From Bernardetia sp. (GTDB lineage: Bacteria > Bacteroidota > Bacteroidia > Cytophagales > Bernardetiaceae), in the NCBI RefSeq assembly GCF_020630935.1, contig NZ_JAHDIG010000021.1:1-60916 (forward strand): a stretch of DNA of 60,916 bases, written 5' to 3'. A model generated the notes under the pieces. That model saw nothing but the letters and a program-made list of their open reading frames with translations, was not told the origin of the DNA and searched no databases. The position numbers were made by a program, and so were the translations under genes. How positions within the stretch are numbered: position 1 is the first letter of the stretch; every line of letters begins with the position of its first letter. Shown here piece after piece: positions 42,963 through 51,791 of this stretch.

Positions 42963-44993
42963 ATGAAATTCCGTATAGATTCTCCCTACAAACCAACAGG
43001 TGACCAACCTCAAGCCATTGAAGCTCTCGTAAAAGGCATTGAAAATGACGAACCTTCACAAGTGCTTTTGGGCGTAACAGGTTCTGGAAAAACCTTTACA
43101 ATGGCAAATGTGATTGAAAAAATCAACCGTCCGACGCTAATCATTAGCCATAACAAAACATTAGCTGCACAGCTTTATGGAGAGTTTAAACAGTTTTTTC
43201 CAGACAATGCCGTTGAGTATTTCATTTCTTATTACGATTATTATCAGCCAGAAGCCTATATTTCAGCATCGGATACGTATATCGAAAAAGATTTAGCCAT
43301 TAATCAAGACATCGAAAAATTGCGATTAAGTACGACGGCAGCCCTTCTTTCTGGGAGAAAAGATGTAGTGGTAGTAGCTTCGGTTTCTTGTATTTATGGT
43401 TTGGGAAACCCGAATGAGTTTGCAGAAAATAGTCTCAAAATCAGTACAGGCGACCAAATTTCTCTAAACGGATTTTTATTAGATTTGGTAGCTATTATGT
43501 ATAGCCGAAGCGAAGAAGAATTTGCAAGAGGAACATTTAGAGTAAAAGGAGACACCGTAGATGTTTATCCTGCTTACGCTGATATTGCATATAGAATTTA
43601 TTTTTGGGGCGATGAAATTGAGGCAATTCAGCGCATAGACCCAGTTTCAGGAAAGAAAATCAATGACGAAGATTATATGCTTTTGTTTGCTGCCAGTTTG
43701 TTTGTAACGAGCAAAGACACCATTACAAGGGCAATGGAACAGATAGAAATTGACTTAGAAGACCGTATTCGTTTTTATGAAAATGATGGAAGATTTGAGG
43801 AAGCTGCACGCATAAAAGAACGCACTGAATCAGATTTGGAAATGATGAAAGAACTCGGTTATTGCTCTGGTATTGAGAATTATTCACGTTATTTTGACAA
43901 CAGAAAAGCAGGAGAACGCTCGTTTTGTTTGTTAGATTATTTTCCAGAAGATTTTTTACTTATCATTGATGAAAGCCATGTAACCGTTCCACAAATTCGT
44001 GCGATGTGGGGAGGCGACCGTTCACGCAAAATTGCGCTTGTCGACCACGGTTTTCGTTTGCCTGCTGCTTTAGATAATCGTCCTCTTACCTTCAATGAAT
44101 TTGAAGCACTCACTCATCAAACTGTTTTCGTTACAGCTACTCCTGCTGATTATGAGCTACAAAAAAGTGAAGGCGTTGTGGTAGAACAAATTATCCGACC
44201 TACTGGCTTGCTTGACCCACTCATTGAAGTTCGTCCGACACGTACTCAAATAGATGACCTTCTCAATGAAATTGATGAAACGGTAGCACGAGGAGAGAGA
44301 GTATTAGTTACGACCATTACAAAACGAATGGCAGAAGAACTGAGCAAATACTTTGAAAAACTGCAAATGAAAGTGCGTTATATTCACTCTGATGTAAAAA
44401 TTTTAGATAGGATAGAAATTATTAGAGAATTGCGCTTGGGTGTGATTGATATTCTGATTGGTGTAAATATGCTTAGAGAAGGATTGGACTTGCCAGAAGT
44501 CTCTTTAGTAGCCATTTTAGATGCTGATAAAGAAGGCTTTTTGAGAAATGAACGCTCACTTATTCAAACTATTGGACGTGCTGCACGTAATTCCAACGGA
44601 CACGTAATTATGTATGCTGATAAAATCACGCCTTCCATGCGCCTTTCGATAGATGAAACTAACCGTCGCCGTAAAATTCAACAAGAATATAATGAAGCCA
44701 ACGGCATTACACCAACAACTGTTTTCAAATCGAAGGAGGCAATTATGCAACAAACTTCGGTAGCTGATGCCAAATCGTTACCTAAGGAGTTTTATGAAGA
44801 AACCAAAATGTCTGTTGTGATTGACCCAATTATTAAGGCAATGGATGTAAAAGAACTCACAAAAGTCATTGACCAAACCAAGAAGAAAATGGAAAAAGCA
44901 GCCAAAGAACTCAACTTTATGGAAGCTGCAAGACTCAGAGACGAATGGCAAGAATTGCAGAGTTTGAGAGAGGAGAAAGTGAATGAAGGGTAA
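42963..44993 (+). CDS. uvrB: UvrABC system protein B
   Basis: The 676-residue helicase-like repair protein has Walker A GVTGSGKT (37-44), the beta-hairpin region YYDYYQPEAY, DESHVTVPQ and the motif VI region QTIGRAARN. A C-terminal UVR domain (about 633-668) is also present. It verifies damage in nucleotide-excision repair. The last 67 bases, coding RLRDEWQELQSLREEKV and the stop, recur almost exactly 1.85 kb downstream at 46783-46849, see findings. Confidence 0.97.
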   Translation: MKFRIDSPYKPTGDQPQAIEALVKGIENDEPSQVLLGVTGSGKTFTMANVIEKINRPTLIISHNKTLAAQLYGEFKQFFPDNAVEYFISYYDYYQPEAYISASDTYIEKDLAINQDIEKLRLSTTAALLSGRKDVVVVASVSCIYGLGNPNEFAENSLKISTGDQISLNGFLLDLVAIMYSRSEEEFARGTFRVKGDTVDVYPAYADIAYRIYFWGDEIEAIQRIDPVSGKKINDEDYMLLFAASLFVTSKDTITRAMEQIEIDLEDRIRFYENDGRFEEAARIKERTESDLEMMKELGYCSGIENYSRYFDNRKAGERSFCLLDYFPEDFLLIIDESHVTVPQIRAMWGGDRSRKIALVDHGFRLPAALDNRPLTFNEFEALTHQTVFVTATPADYELQKSEGVVVEQIIRPTGLLDPLIEVRPTRTQIDDLLNEIDETVARGERVLVTTITKRMAEELSKYFEKLQMKVRYIHSDVKILDRIEIIRELRLGVIDILIGVNMLREGLDLPEVSLVAILDADKEGFLRNERSLIQTIGRAARNSNGHVIMYADKITPSMRLSIDETNRRRKIQQEYNEANGITPTTVFKSKEAIMQQTSVADAKSLPKEFYEETKMSVVIDPIIKAMDVKELTKVIDQTKKKMEKAAKELNFMEAARLRDEWQELQSLREEKVNEG

Positions 44994-44996
44994 TTA
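44930..44996 (+). repeat. 67-bp direct repeat, left copy (uvrB 3' end)
   Basis: This segment covers the last 21 codons of uvrB, its stop codon and three bases beyond. It matches 46783-46849 at 65 of 67 positions in the same orientation. The homology stops sharply on both sides. Confidence 0.9.
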
Positions 44997-44998
44997 TT

Positions 44999-45769
44999 TT
45001 ATTCTATCTCTTCATAATCATAAGGCTTTAATTTTCTCCCTTTTGGTGGTTTTATTTTGTAGCGTTTCCTTATCGTGTCTGTTTTTGTATAGATATTGAC
45101 TTGAAAGATAACTGGTTCTGTAGAGTTTTTGTTGTAAGACAATTTCCAATAGTAATCCTGTTGTATATTATCATCAGCTGATTGAATTGTACATATAGGT
45201 TCTTTCGTATGATGAAGAAATGGAAATCCTGTTGGCTGTAATGCAAAAGTTGTATCACTTGACTTCCTCACTAAATTTATATTAAAGCCACATAGAATAC
45301 CACCATATAATAAATCATGGTGGTTGTATAGATGTTTATAATAAAACTGATAATTTGCTACTGGATGAATCTGCTTCAAAATTTCATTCTCTCCTCTGTA
45401 CTTCCCTATTAGTTTTGGTAACCCTCTTAAAGCATATTGATTCCACTTATCTTGAAAGCTTTTATATAAAAAAGGCATTATTACTTCAGTTTGAATTTCT
45501 CCATTTTCAAACATAGAATCTATCAAAACTCTACCCATCTCTATTGTGTCTTGTACTTTTCTATATCTAGGATGATTTCTAAAAACATTTATATGCTCTT
45601 CGGCATTGTTAATTTCTTTATCATAATATTCTTTATGTGTATTCAACACAATCATCTTCGTAATAGCAATAGCTTTTAACTCTTCCTCTTGATTTTCTAA
45701 AGAATAAGAAACTATCAAAATTATGAAAGTGAGCCATAAAAAAAGCGATGTGTATAATTTAGTTTTCAT
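44999..45769 (-). CDS. Uncharacterised single-anchor protein 1 of the repeat-bounded pair
   Basis: The 256-residue protein has one N-terminal hydrophobic segment (LYTSLFLWLTFIILIVSY) and a long extracytoplasmic part: first helical and charged, then strand-rich with basic KPPKGRKLKP near the end. I recognise no family. Its start overlaps the end of the next upstream gene by 11 bases, so the two are co-translated. Both lie between the two copies of the uvrB 3' end. Confidence 0.7.
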   Translation of the reverse strand: MKTKLYTSLFLWLTFIILIVSYSLENQEEELKAIAITKMIVLNTHKEYYDKEINNAEEHINVFRNHPRYRKVQDTIEMGRVLIDSMFENGEIQTEVIMPFLYKSFQDKWNQYALRGLPKLIGKYRGENEILKQIHPVANYQFYYKHLYNHHDLLYGGILCGFNINLVRKSSDTTFALQPTGFPFLHHTKEPICTIQSADDNIQQDYYWKLSYNKNSTEPVIFQVNIYTKTDTIRKRYKIKPPKGRKLKPYDYEEIE

Positions 45770-46601
45770 ATTCTTCTTTGTAATAATAAGTAGTATCTGA
45801 TTCTGAACAATTAATTCTAACTCCTATTTCAGAGTTTCTATTTCTTAGTGAAGAAGGAATTATCAAATGTCCCTTTTTATCAAATTGAGTTATTACTTCC
45901 TTTGGAAAAACAATTCTTGTATGAAGCGTATCAAAGGGAAAAGTTATGTGTAGGTATATCTCTCCAGTCTTATCTCCTATATAAGGAGCGATATGAGGAT
46001 TACTTGTTTTTTCTTTTATTATTTTCTCAATACGATGCCTTATTAATAGTTCGATGTCATCATGATACATTTTTGCTAACTGCATTTTAAATCTAGCCAA
46101 ATGATACATACTTTGTACACTGTCATGAGAAAAATAAACTTGATTGATTTCTTTATCTGAAAGTCCATGTTCTAATTCAAAATTTTTATACTTTTCTGCT
46201 AAGAGAATATCTAGCTTTTTAGCTTCCTCAATATAAGATTCAAAGACATGCTTGATAGGTATTTCTTCTGAAAAATTAATATCATAAAAGTTTTCATCAA
46301 CAAGTTTATTCACAAAATCACCCAACTTTTTTCCTCCTCCTCCAATTTTCACATACGACCCTCTCAAACAATATTCATATTCAAAGTCCCAACTCATATT
46401 ACGTATCAGATTGTAAGCATCACTATGGTACATTGCATACAAGCCTTCAACTCCTCCAATCGCATCACCAAAATACATTTTCTCTTCTTCCGTATATTTC
46501 TCCTTAAAAAAACTATCGTATCCTATCCAAGCAAAAGCAATCAGTAAACATAAAGATGGCAAAATGGGGTGTAAAGGATTTAATTTTTTAATAAATTTCA
46601 T
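45759..46601 (-). CDS. Uncharacterised single-anchor protein 2 of the repeat-bounded pair
   Basis: The 280-residue protein has an N-terminal anchor (PILPSLCLLIAFAWIGY) and a largely helical, charged outer region. A strand-rich end carries FPFDTLHTRIVFPKEV and ESDTTYYYKEEYE. A Gly-run KIGGGGKKLG lies at about 87-96. No family recognised. Its topology parallels the downstream partner: anchor, helical part, beta end. The pair may be distant paralogues or interacting subunits. It is the first gene of the two-gene unit. Confidence 0.7.
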   Translation of the reverse strand: MKFIKKLNPLHPILPSLCLLIAFAWIGYDSFFKEKYTEEEKMYFGDAIGGVEGLYAMYHSDAYNLIRNMSWDFEYEYCLRGSYVKIGGGGKKLGDFVNKLVDENFYDINFSEEIPIKHVFESYIEEAKKLDILLAEKYKNFELEHGLSDKEINQVYFSHDSVQSMYHLARFKMQLAKMYHDDIELLIRHRIEKIIKEKTSNPHIAPYIGDKTGEIYLHITFPFDTLHTRIVFPKEVITQFDKKGHLIIPSSLRNRNSEIGVRINCSESDTTYYYKEEYEN

Positions 46602-46939
46602 GAAGTATTTATTTTAGGTGTATCACCAAGATAACAAAAAGCAACTTAGGCAGAAAAAAACAAAATATTTTTCTATAAGCAAATAGATAATCAAAAACCA
46701 CATAACTAACTGTATTTTAAATACTTACACAAACTTTTGATATAAAAAATTGTTCGCTTACTTATTTAAGCGAAATTATTATAAGACTCAGAGACGAATG
46801 GCAAGAATTGCAGAGTTTGAGAGAGGAGAAAGTAAAGGAAGGGTAATTAACAAGTTTTAAGTTACTGAAAACTAGGGGCAAGGTGTTTTTATTGTCGTCG
46901 TTTGAGTAAAGATTCATAATTAACTCAAACATCAAAACA
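46602..46939. other. Stretch holding a hairpin and the uvrB end repeat
   Basis: The 338-base gap contains an 8-bp perfect hairpin, TTCGCTTA/TAAGCGAA (46753-46774), ending nine bases before the right-hand 67-bp repeat. The remaining 90 bases lead up to the TonB receptor gene. No further coding frame was found. Confidence 0.6.
46783..46849 (+). repeat. 67-bp direct repeat, right copy (orphan uvrB 3' end)
   Basis: This copy would encode RLRDEWQELQSLREEKVKEG and a stop, but no uvrB sequence precedes it. Only two bases differ from the functional end at 44930-44996. It marks the far border of the 1.8-kb unit with the two orphan genes. Confidence 0.9.
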
Positions 46940-49363
46940 ATGAATACTTACCTTTCTCATCTAGCAAAACATAAAAACTCCTTTGCTTCTCTTTATCAAG
47001 TAATGGTCTTCTCAAAGTTTAGCCATTTCAAATCTATATGCTTTACACTATTAGCTTTGTTGTTCATAAACCATACTGCAAAAAGCCAAACCCTTACCCA
47101 AACGATTAGTGGAAAAATAACAGAAGAAGCTACAGGACAGTCTGTTCCTTTTGCTAATGTCATTGTTGTAGATATAAAACCTCTCATGGGAGTTACGACA
47201 GATAGTGCAGGAAATTTCAGAATCGAAAATGTGCCTATTGGTCGCCATGTTTTACAAGTAAGTTATGTAGGTTATCAAACTCGCCAAATGGAAATTATTC
47301 TTACTTCTGTCAATGAAACTGTCGTAGAGATGCGTTTGAAAGACGGAGGAACAGAACTGGAAGGTGTTGTAATTACAGCACAAGAAGAACATGGTACTCC
47401 CCAAAATGCGATGGTATTGTCTGGAGGAAGAACATTGAGCATGGAAGAAGCTCGTCGTTATGCAGGGGGATTTGATGACCCAGCTCGTTTGGCATCAGCC
47501 TTTGCAGGAGTCGCCACCAGTGAAATAGATAATAACGGCATTGTAGTACGTGGAAATAGCCCTAAGGGAATGCTTTGGCGAGTAGAAGGAATAGAAATTC
47601 CTAACCCAAACCACTTTGCAGACTTAGAGACTTTTGGGGGAGGAGGACTGACAGCTTTAAGTAGTCATTTGATTGCTAATTCCGATTTTCTTTTAAGTGC
47701 TTTTCCTGCTGAATATGGAAATGCTTTGTCTGGTGTTTTTGATTTGAATATCAGAAATGGTAAAACAGATAAAAGAACTCATGCTTTTCAAGTGAGTGCC
47801 TTGGGGGTTGATGTGGCTTCTGAAGGAGCTTTTGTGAAAGGAAAAGAGGCATCTTATATTTTCAATTATAGATATTCTATGTTAGGATTACTTGCCCCCA
47901 TATTGCCCGAAAATGCAGGGGGTACAAATTATCAAGACTTGACTTTCAAAATTAATATTCCTACCAAAAAAGCTGGTACATTTTCACTATGGGGGATTAG
48001 TGCTTTAGATAACTCAGGACAATTTGCTAAAGAAGACTCTACGGAACGTGAATATAAGAGTGATTTTGAAGAAGCTGAAAATAAGCAATATATGGGAGCA
48101 GTAGGTTTAAATCACCGTATTAGTCTAGGAAAAAAAGGATATTTGAACTCTACTCTTGCAAGTTCTGGAAGTGGAATTTCTATAAAGACAAGTGTATTAG
48201 ACCAAAAACAGATTTTACAGCCTGAATCAAACATAAAAAATAACCTTTTCAAGCATACATTTTCTAGTTATGCCAATTTTTTAGTTGGAAAACGACACAT
48301 CAATCGTACAGGAATCATTACAAATCTATTACAATATGATATTGAACTGAAGCAAAGACAAGAAACAACAGCCTTAGAAACTTTAGTCAAAACGAAAGAC
48401 CAAGCTCTTCATTTTCAAGCCTATACACAGTCTTTAATAGACCTAACACCCAATTTTACCATAAATATTGGTAGTCATTTTCAATATTTAGCCATCACAG
48501 AAAAATTCAGTATTGAGCCTCGTTTGTCAATGGAATATAGACTACCTAAAAAACAAAGTCTTACCTTCGGATATGGGTTGCATAGCAGAGTTGAACCTAT
48601 TTACATTTACTTGATAAAAAACAGAAATACGTCCGAATATCTGAATAAAGATTTAGATTTTACAAAAGCTCATCACCTTACTTTAGGCTATCAGAAAATG
48701 CTTTCTTCTACCTTACGCTTAAAAGTGGAGACCTATTACCAAGAGTTATTTAATGTGCCTGTGATTGAAAACAGCTCTTTTTCTTTGCTCAATTTGAATC
48801 AAAGTTGGTTTATTGATGATAAATTTCTCAATGAAGGAAAAGGCAGAAATTATGGTATAGATATTACGGCTGAAAAGTTTTTAGATAAAGGATTTTTCTA
48901 TTTATTTACGCTTTCTCTATTTAACTCTACTTACCAAGGAGGCGATAAAGTTTGGCGTGATACACGATTCAATCAGCAGTTTCTTGGCAATCTTTTAGTA
49001 GGAAAAGAATGGAATGTTGGTAAAAACAACAATAATGTATTAGGACTAAGTGTAAGAATTGCCTACCAAGGAGGACAGCGCATTATGCCAGTAGATTTTG
49101 ATACTTCTATCAACAACCAAAAAATTATTGAAGATGAAAGTCGTGCCTTTGAAGAACAAAAGCCAAATCCATTCCTTACTCATTTGTCTCTCAATTATCA
49201 GAAAAATAAAAAGAAACATCGCAGTATATGGTCTTTACAAGTTCTGAATGCTTTAGGAGCTGAAGAGTTTTATGGCTATGAATATAATTTCAGAACCAAT
49301 ACGGTAGATAAGAGCAGGCAAACCTTAGTCATTCCAAATATTGCTTACAAGATAGAGTTTTAA
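46940..49363 (+). CDS. TonB-dependent outer-membrane receptor with carboxypeptidase-like N-domain
   Basis: The 807-residue protein has an internal hydrophobic signal (ICFTLLALLFINHTAKSQ) followed by a carboxypeptidase-regulatory-like domain (about 57-135; GKITEEATGQSVPFANVIVV). The plug domain (about 150-270) and a beta-barrel ending in an aromatic residue (IAYKIEF) follow. Such receptors import siderophores, glycans or cofactors; the substrate is unknown and no SusD partner is present. An ATG at 47003 gives a shorter, more typical signal peptide and may be the true start. Confidence 0.88.
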   Translation: MNTYLSHLAKHKNSFASLYQVMVFSKFSHFKSICFTLLALLFINHTAKSQTLTQTISGKITEEATGQSVPFANVIVVDIKPLMGVTTDSAGNFRIENVPIGRHVLQVSYVGYQTRQMEIILTSVNETVVEMRLKDGGTELEGVVITAQEEHGTPQNAMVLSGGRTLSMEEARRYAGGFDDPARLASAFAGVATSEIDNNGIVVRGNSPKGMLWRVEGIEIPNPNHFADLETFGGGGLTALSSHLIANSDFLLSAFPAEYGNALSGVFDLNIRNGKTDKRTHAFQVSALGVDVASEGAFVKGKEASYIFNYRYSMLGLLAPILPENAGGTNYQDLTFKINIPTKKAGTFSLWGISALDNSGQFAKEDSTEREYKSDFEEAENKQYMGAVGLNHRISLGKKGYLNSTLASSGSGISIKTSVLDQKQILQPESNIKNNLFKHTFSSYANFLVGKRHINRTGIITNLLQYDIELKQRQETTALETLVKTKDQALHFQAYTQSLIDLTPNFTINIGSHFQYLAITEKFSIEPRLSMEYRLPKKQSLTFGYGLHSRVEPIYIYLIKNRNTSEYLNKDLDFTKAHHLTLGYQKMLSSTLRLKVETYYQELFNVPVIENSSFSLLNLNQSWFIDDKFLNEGKGRNYGIDITAEKFLDKGFFYLFTLSLFNSTYQGGDKVWRDTRFNQQFLGNLLVGKEWNVGKNNNNVLGLSVRIAYQGGQRIMPVDFDTSINNQKIIEDESRAFEEQKPNPFLTHLSLNYQKNKKKHRSIWSLQVLNALGAEEFYGYEYNFRTNTVDKSRQTLVIPNIAYKIEF

Positions 49364-49558
49364 GTATTCTTTATGAAGAGATAGAATAATTTAGAATCTG
49401 GACATCAATAGAAATTTACTGTTCTGTAAATCACAGAATAGTAAAAAGTACCGTTCGTTGGCATTTTAGTGTAGCGATACCAACAACTTTTTATCTCATG
49501 TCATACTCTAAGAATAATTATAATATTTTGTCTCTTCATATTTTTTACATATCAGCCA

Positions 49559-50401
49559 TCAAACCAATCGCAGCAATGGATTTTCTTGTAAGTGCCAAAA
49601 GAAATTATGGTCTTGATAGTTGTCTGGAAAAGAAACAAGTTCTACTAGCGTTTTTTTATTGCATTTTGAAATAGAACTTATGAGTTGTTTGACGTGCATC
49701 GTTTTTATTTCAGCCTGTGCAATGCCATCTTTCCAGTCTTTTATATCTACTTTAGATTTATCTTCCGACTGGTAGGTAATAATTATTTTTTCTACTTGGT
49801 TATAATGAATCGTTGCTTTTTGTCTTCTCTCTGAAAAATAAATAATTAATTCACTTTCTCCTATTCCCAACATAGCTTTATCTGTATTGGAGGAATAGAC
49901 TAAGTTGATATAATAGCGAGCCAAAACTAACAAAACAGGCGAACTAATAATACCAAAAAATCCAGCAGAAACGCCAAATGTCGTCATTATAAAAACATAA
50001 ACAAATATTGCTAAGAGTAAGATTAGTCCTGTGCCTTCTTTCTCATTGTGAACAATCACATTATTTTCTATTTTTTCATACTGACTTTTCCAAGAACTAT
50101 TTTTAGTGAGTTTTCTAAACTTTTTAAATGATTTTGCACCCTCCAAAGGAAAAAAAACGGTTTGTTGTTTTGCCTTTACAAGCACAAGACTTTTTCCGAA
50201 GGTAGGATGTTTTAGTGTTCTTCTTTGATGACAATGCTTTTTGCCTAAATACTCCCATGTGTCTTTCAAAAAAGCAGACTTACAACTCGCACAAAAAACA
50301 ACCTCATCGCCTTCCTCTATCAAATCGCCAGTAATAGGGTCTTGACGCTCTTCTTTTAAAAACTCTGAATGAATTTGACTATCTATTTTATGGATATGCA
50401 T
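49559..50401 (-). CDS. Membrane protein with N-terminal RING-like zinc ribbon
   Basis: The 280-residue protein opens with ITGDLIEEGDEVVFCASCKS and, after 18 residues, GKKHCHQ. This Cys/His spacing resembles prokaryotic RING-like zinc ribbons. Two membrane helices follow at about 125-165 (LILLLAIFVYVFIMTTFGVS; FFGIISSPVLLVLARYYI). The C-terminal part is soluble and PH-like in hydropathy. Function unknown; the combination suggests a membrane-bound adaptor. It is transcribed away from prfB. Confidence 0.7.
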   Translation of the reverse strand: MHIHKIDSQIHSEFLKEERQDPITGDLIEEGDEVVFCASCKSAFLKDTWEYLGKKHCHQRRTLKHPTFGKSLVLVKAKQQTVFFPLEGAKSFKKFRKLTKNSSWKSQYEKIENNVIVHNEKEGTGLILLLAIFVYVFIMTTFGVSAGFFGIISSPVLLVLARYYINLVYSSNTDKAMLGIGESELIIYFSERRQKATIHYNQVEKIIITYQSEDKSKVDIKDWKDGIAQAEIKTMHVKQLISSISKCNKKTLVELVSFPDNYQDHNFFWHLQENPLLRLV

Positions 50402-50478
50402 ATCATTTAATTTTATCTTATCAATCTTTCTTTAAACCTATTTTTCAGTAGTATAGTTTTGATTGCTACTATTTATAG

Positions 50479-50509
50479 TTGTTAAACTCTCTTTCAGTAT
50501 TTACCTTTG
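50479..50509 (+). promoter_or_regulatory. Promoter upstream of prfB
   Basis: TTG (50479-50481) and TACCTTTG (50502-50509) are 20 bases apart, fitting the Bacteroidota promoter pattern. The prfB ATG is about 97 bases further on. Confidence 0.6.
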
Positions 50510-50605
50510 TAGTTATTTAGAGCTATATCAAAATAGATAAATATTTTTTTTAGATTGAGAATAAAACAATTCTGACTTCTAAAATCTAAATTCTTAATTT
50601 AATTT

Positions 50606-51683
50606 ATGACACCAGACCAACTCCGTGCCTTGCAAAGCAGAACAGAAGATTTGCGAGGCTATCTTTGACTACGAAGCAAAAAAGGCTCAAATTGAAGAAG
50701 AACAAGCCAAAACATTAGAGCCAGACTTTTGGAACAACCCAGAAGAAGCTGAAAAGCTACTCAAAACCATCAAATCTAAGAAAATATGGACAGACAGATT
50801 TGAAAATCTATATGCTCAACTAAGCGATTTAGAAGTTTTATACGAATTTTATCAAGCAGAAGAAGCTACTGAAGCCGAACTCAACAAAGAAGCTCAAAAA
50901 GTTACTAAAACGTTAGAAGATTTAGAGTTTCAAAAAATGCTTAGTGGTGAGGAAGACAAGCTAGATGCTATTTTAGAAATCAATTCAGGTGCAGGAGGAA
51001 CAGAAAGCCAAGACTGGTCGGAAATGCTCCTTCGAATGTACAGAATGTGGGCAGAAAAAAATAATTACAAATACCAACTCATAGACCTTGTCAATGGCGA
51101 TGTAGCTGGCATAAAATCGGTTACAATTCGTATTAGTGGCGATTTTGCGTATGGTTATCTCAAATCTGAAAACGGCGTGCATCGTTTGGTTCGTATTTCT
51201 CCATTTAATTCGGCTGGTAAGCGTCAAACTTCTTTTGCCTCTGTTTATGTATATCCGTTGGTGGATGATTCTATCGAAATTGAAATTAACCCTGCCGACA
51301 TAGAACGCCAAACGTATCGTTCTGGGGGTGCTGGAGGGCAGAATGTCAATAAAGTAGAAACAGCTGTTCGTTTGAAACACATTCCAACAGGAATCGTAGC
51401 CGAATGTCAGCAAGAACGCTCTCAACTTCAAAATGCAGAACTAGCAATGGAAATGCTCAAGGCAAAACTTTATCAGATAGAAATTGAAAAGCGAAATGCT
51501 GCACGAGACGAAATAGAAAGTTCTAAAAAAAGCATTGATTTTGGTTCACAAATTCGAAACTATGTTTTGCATCCTTACAAGCTCATCAAAGATGTACGTA
51601 CAGGATATGAACGAACTGACGTACAGGCTGTTTTGGATGGCGACCTTACCGAATACATGAAAGCCTTTTTGATGGAAAATTAG
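50606..51683 (+). CDS. prfB: Peptide chain release factor 2, with programmed +1 frameshift
   Basis: Translation begins at ATG 50606 ([10 protein letters not shown]) and meets an in-frame TGA at 50666-50668 after 20 codons. A +1 shift at CTTTGAC enters the main frame at 50667 (DYEAKKAQ) and gives a 358-residue RF2. The GGQ loop appears as [12 protein letters not shown]2 releases chains at UGA and UAA; the shift lets RF2 level control its own synthesis. A start at 50625 in the main frame would produce a wrong N-terminus. Length and sequence are otherwise normal. Confidence 0.95.
50657..50669 (+). promoter_or_regulatory. RF2 programmed +1 frameshift site
   Basis: GGC TAT CTT TGA C matches the classic shift sequence TAT CTT TGA C. 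The preceding CGA GGC is a weak version of the upstream AGG GGG stimulator of E. coli. The rest of the gene is open in the +1 frame. Confidence 0.95.
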
Positions 51684-51735
51684 ACAGATTTTCTTAATTT
51701 TGTAGTAATTATAATTATCAAAAACAATAATTTAA

Positions 51736-51775
51736 TCCTCGGTGACGGCTGCATTTTGAGTCTCAACGACGGTTA
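51736..51775. repeat. Dispersed palindrome, family A subtype 2
   Basis: CCTCGGTGACGG...CTCAACGACGGTT is the reverse complement, with few changes, of the element at 16041-16078. It lies just before yebC; the TTG that begins the longest frame falls inside it. Confidence 0.75.
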
Positions 51776-51791
51776 CTTAAAAAATATAGAA

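Noticed and set aside
50625-50666. Alternative prfB start in the main frame at 50625
   Set aside because: The codon there is not ATG, the resulting N-terminus ([13 protein letters not shown]) is unlike RF2, and the zero-frame ATG with the shift site explains the gene fully.
51756-51791. N-terminal extension of YebC from TTG 51756
   Set aside because: The extension is translated repeat DNA (family A subtype 2); the conserved YebC start MGRAFEYRKK is at 51792.
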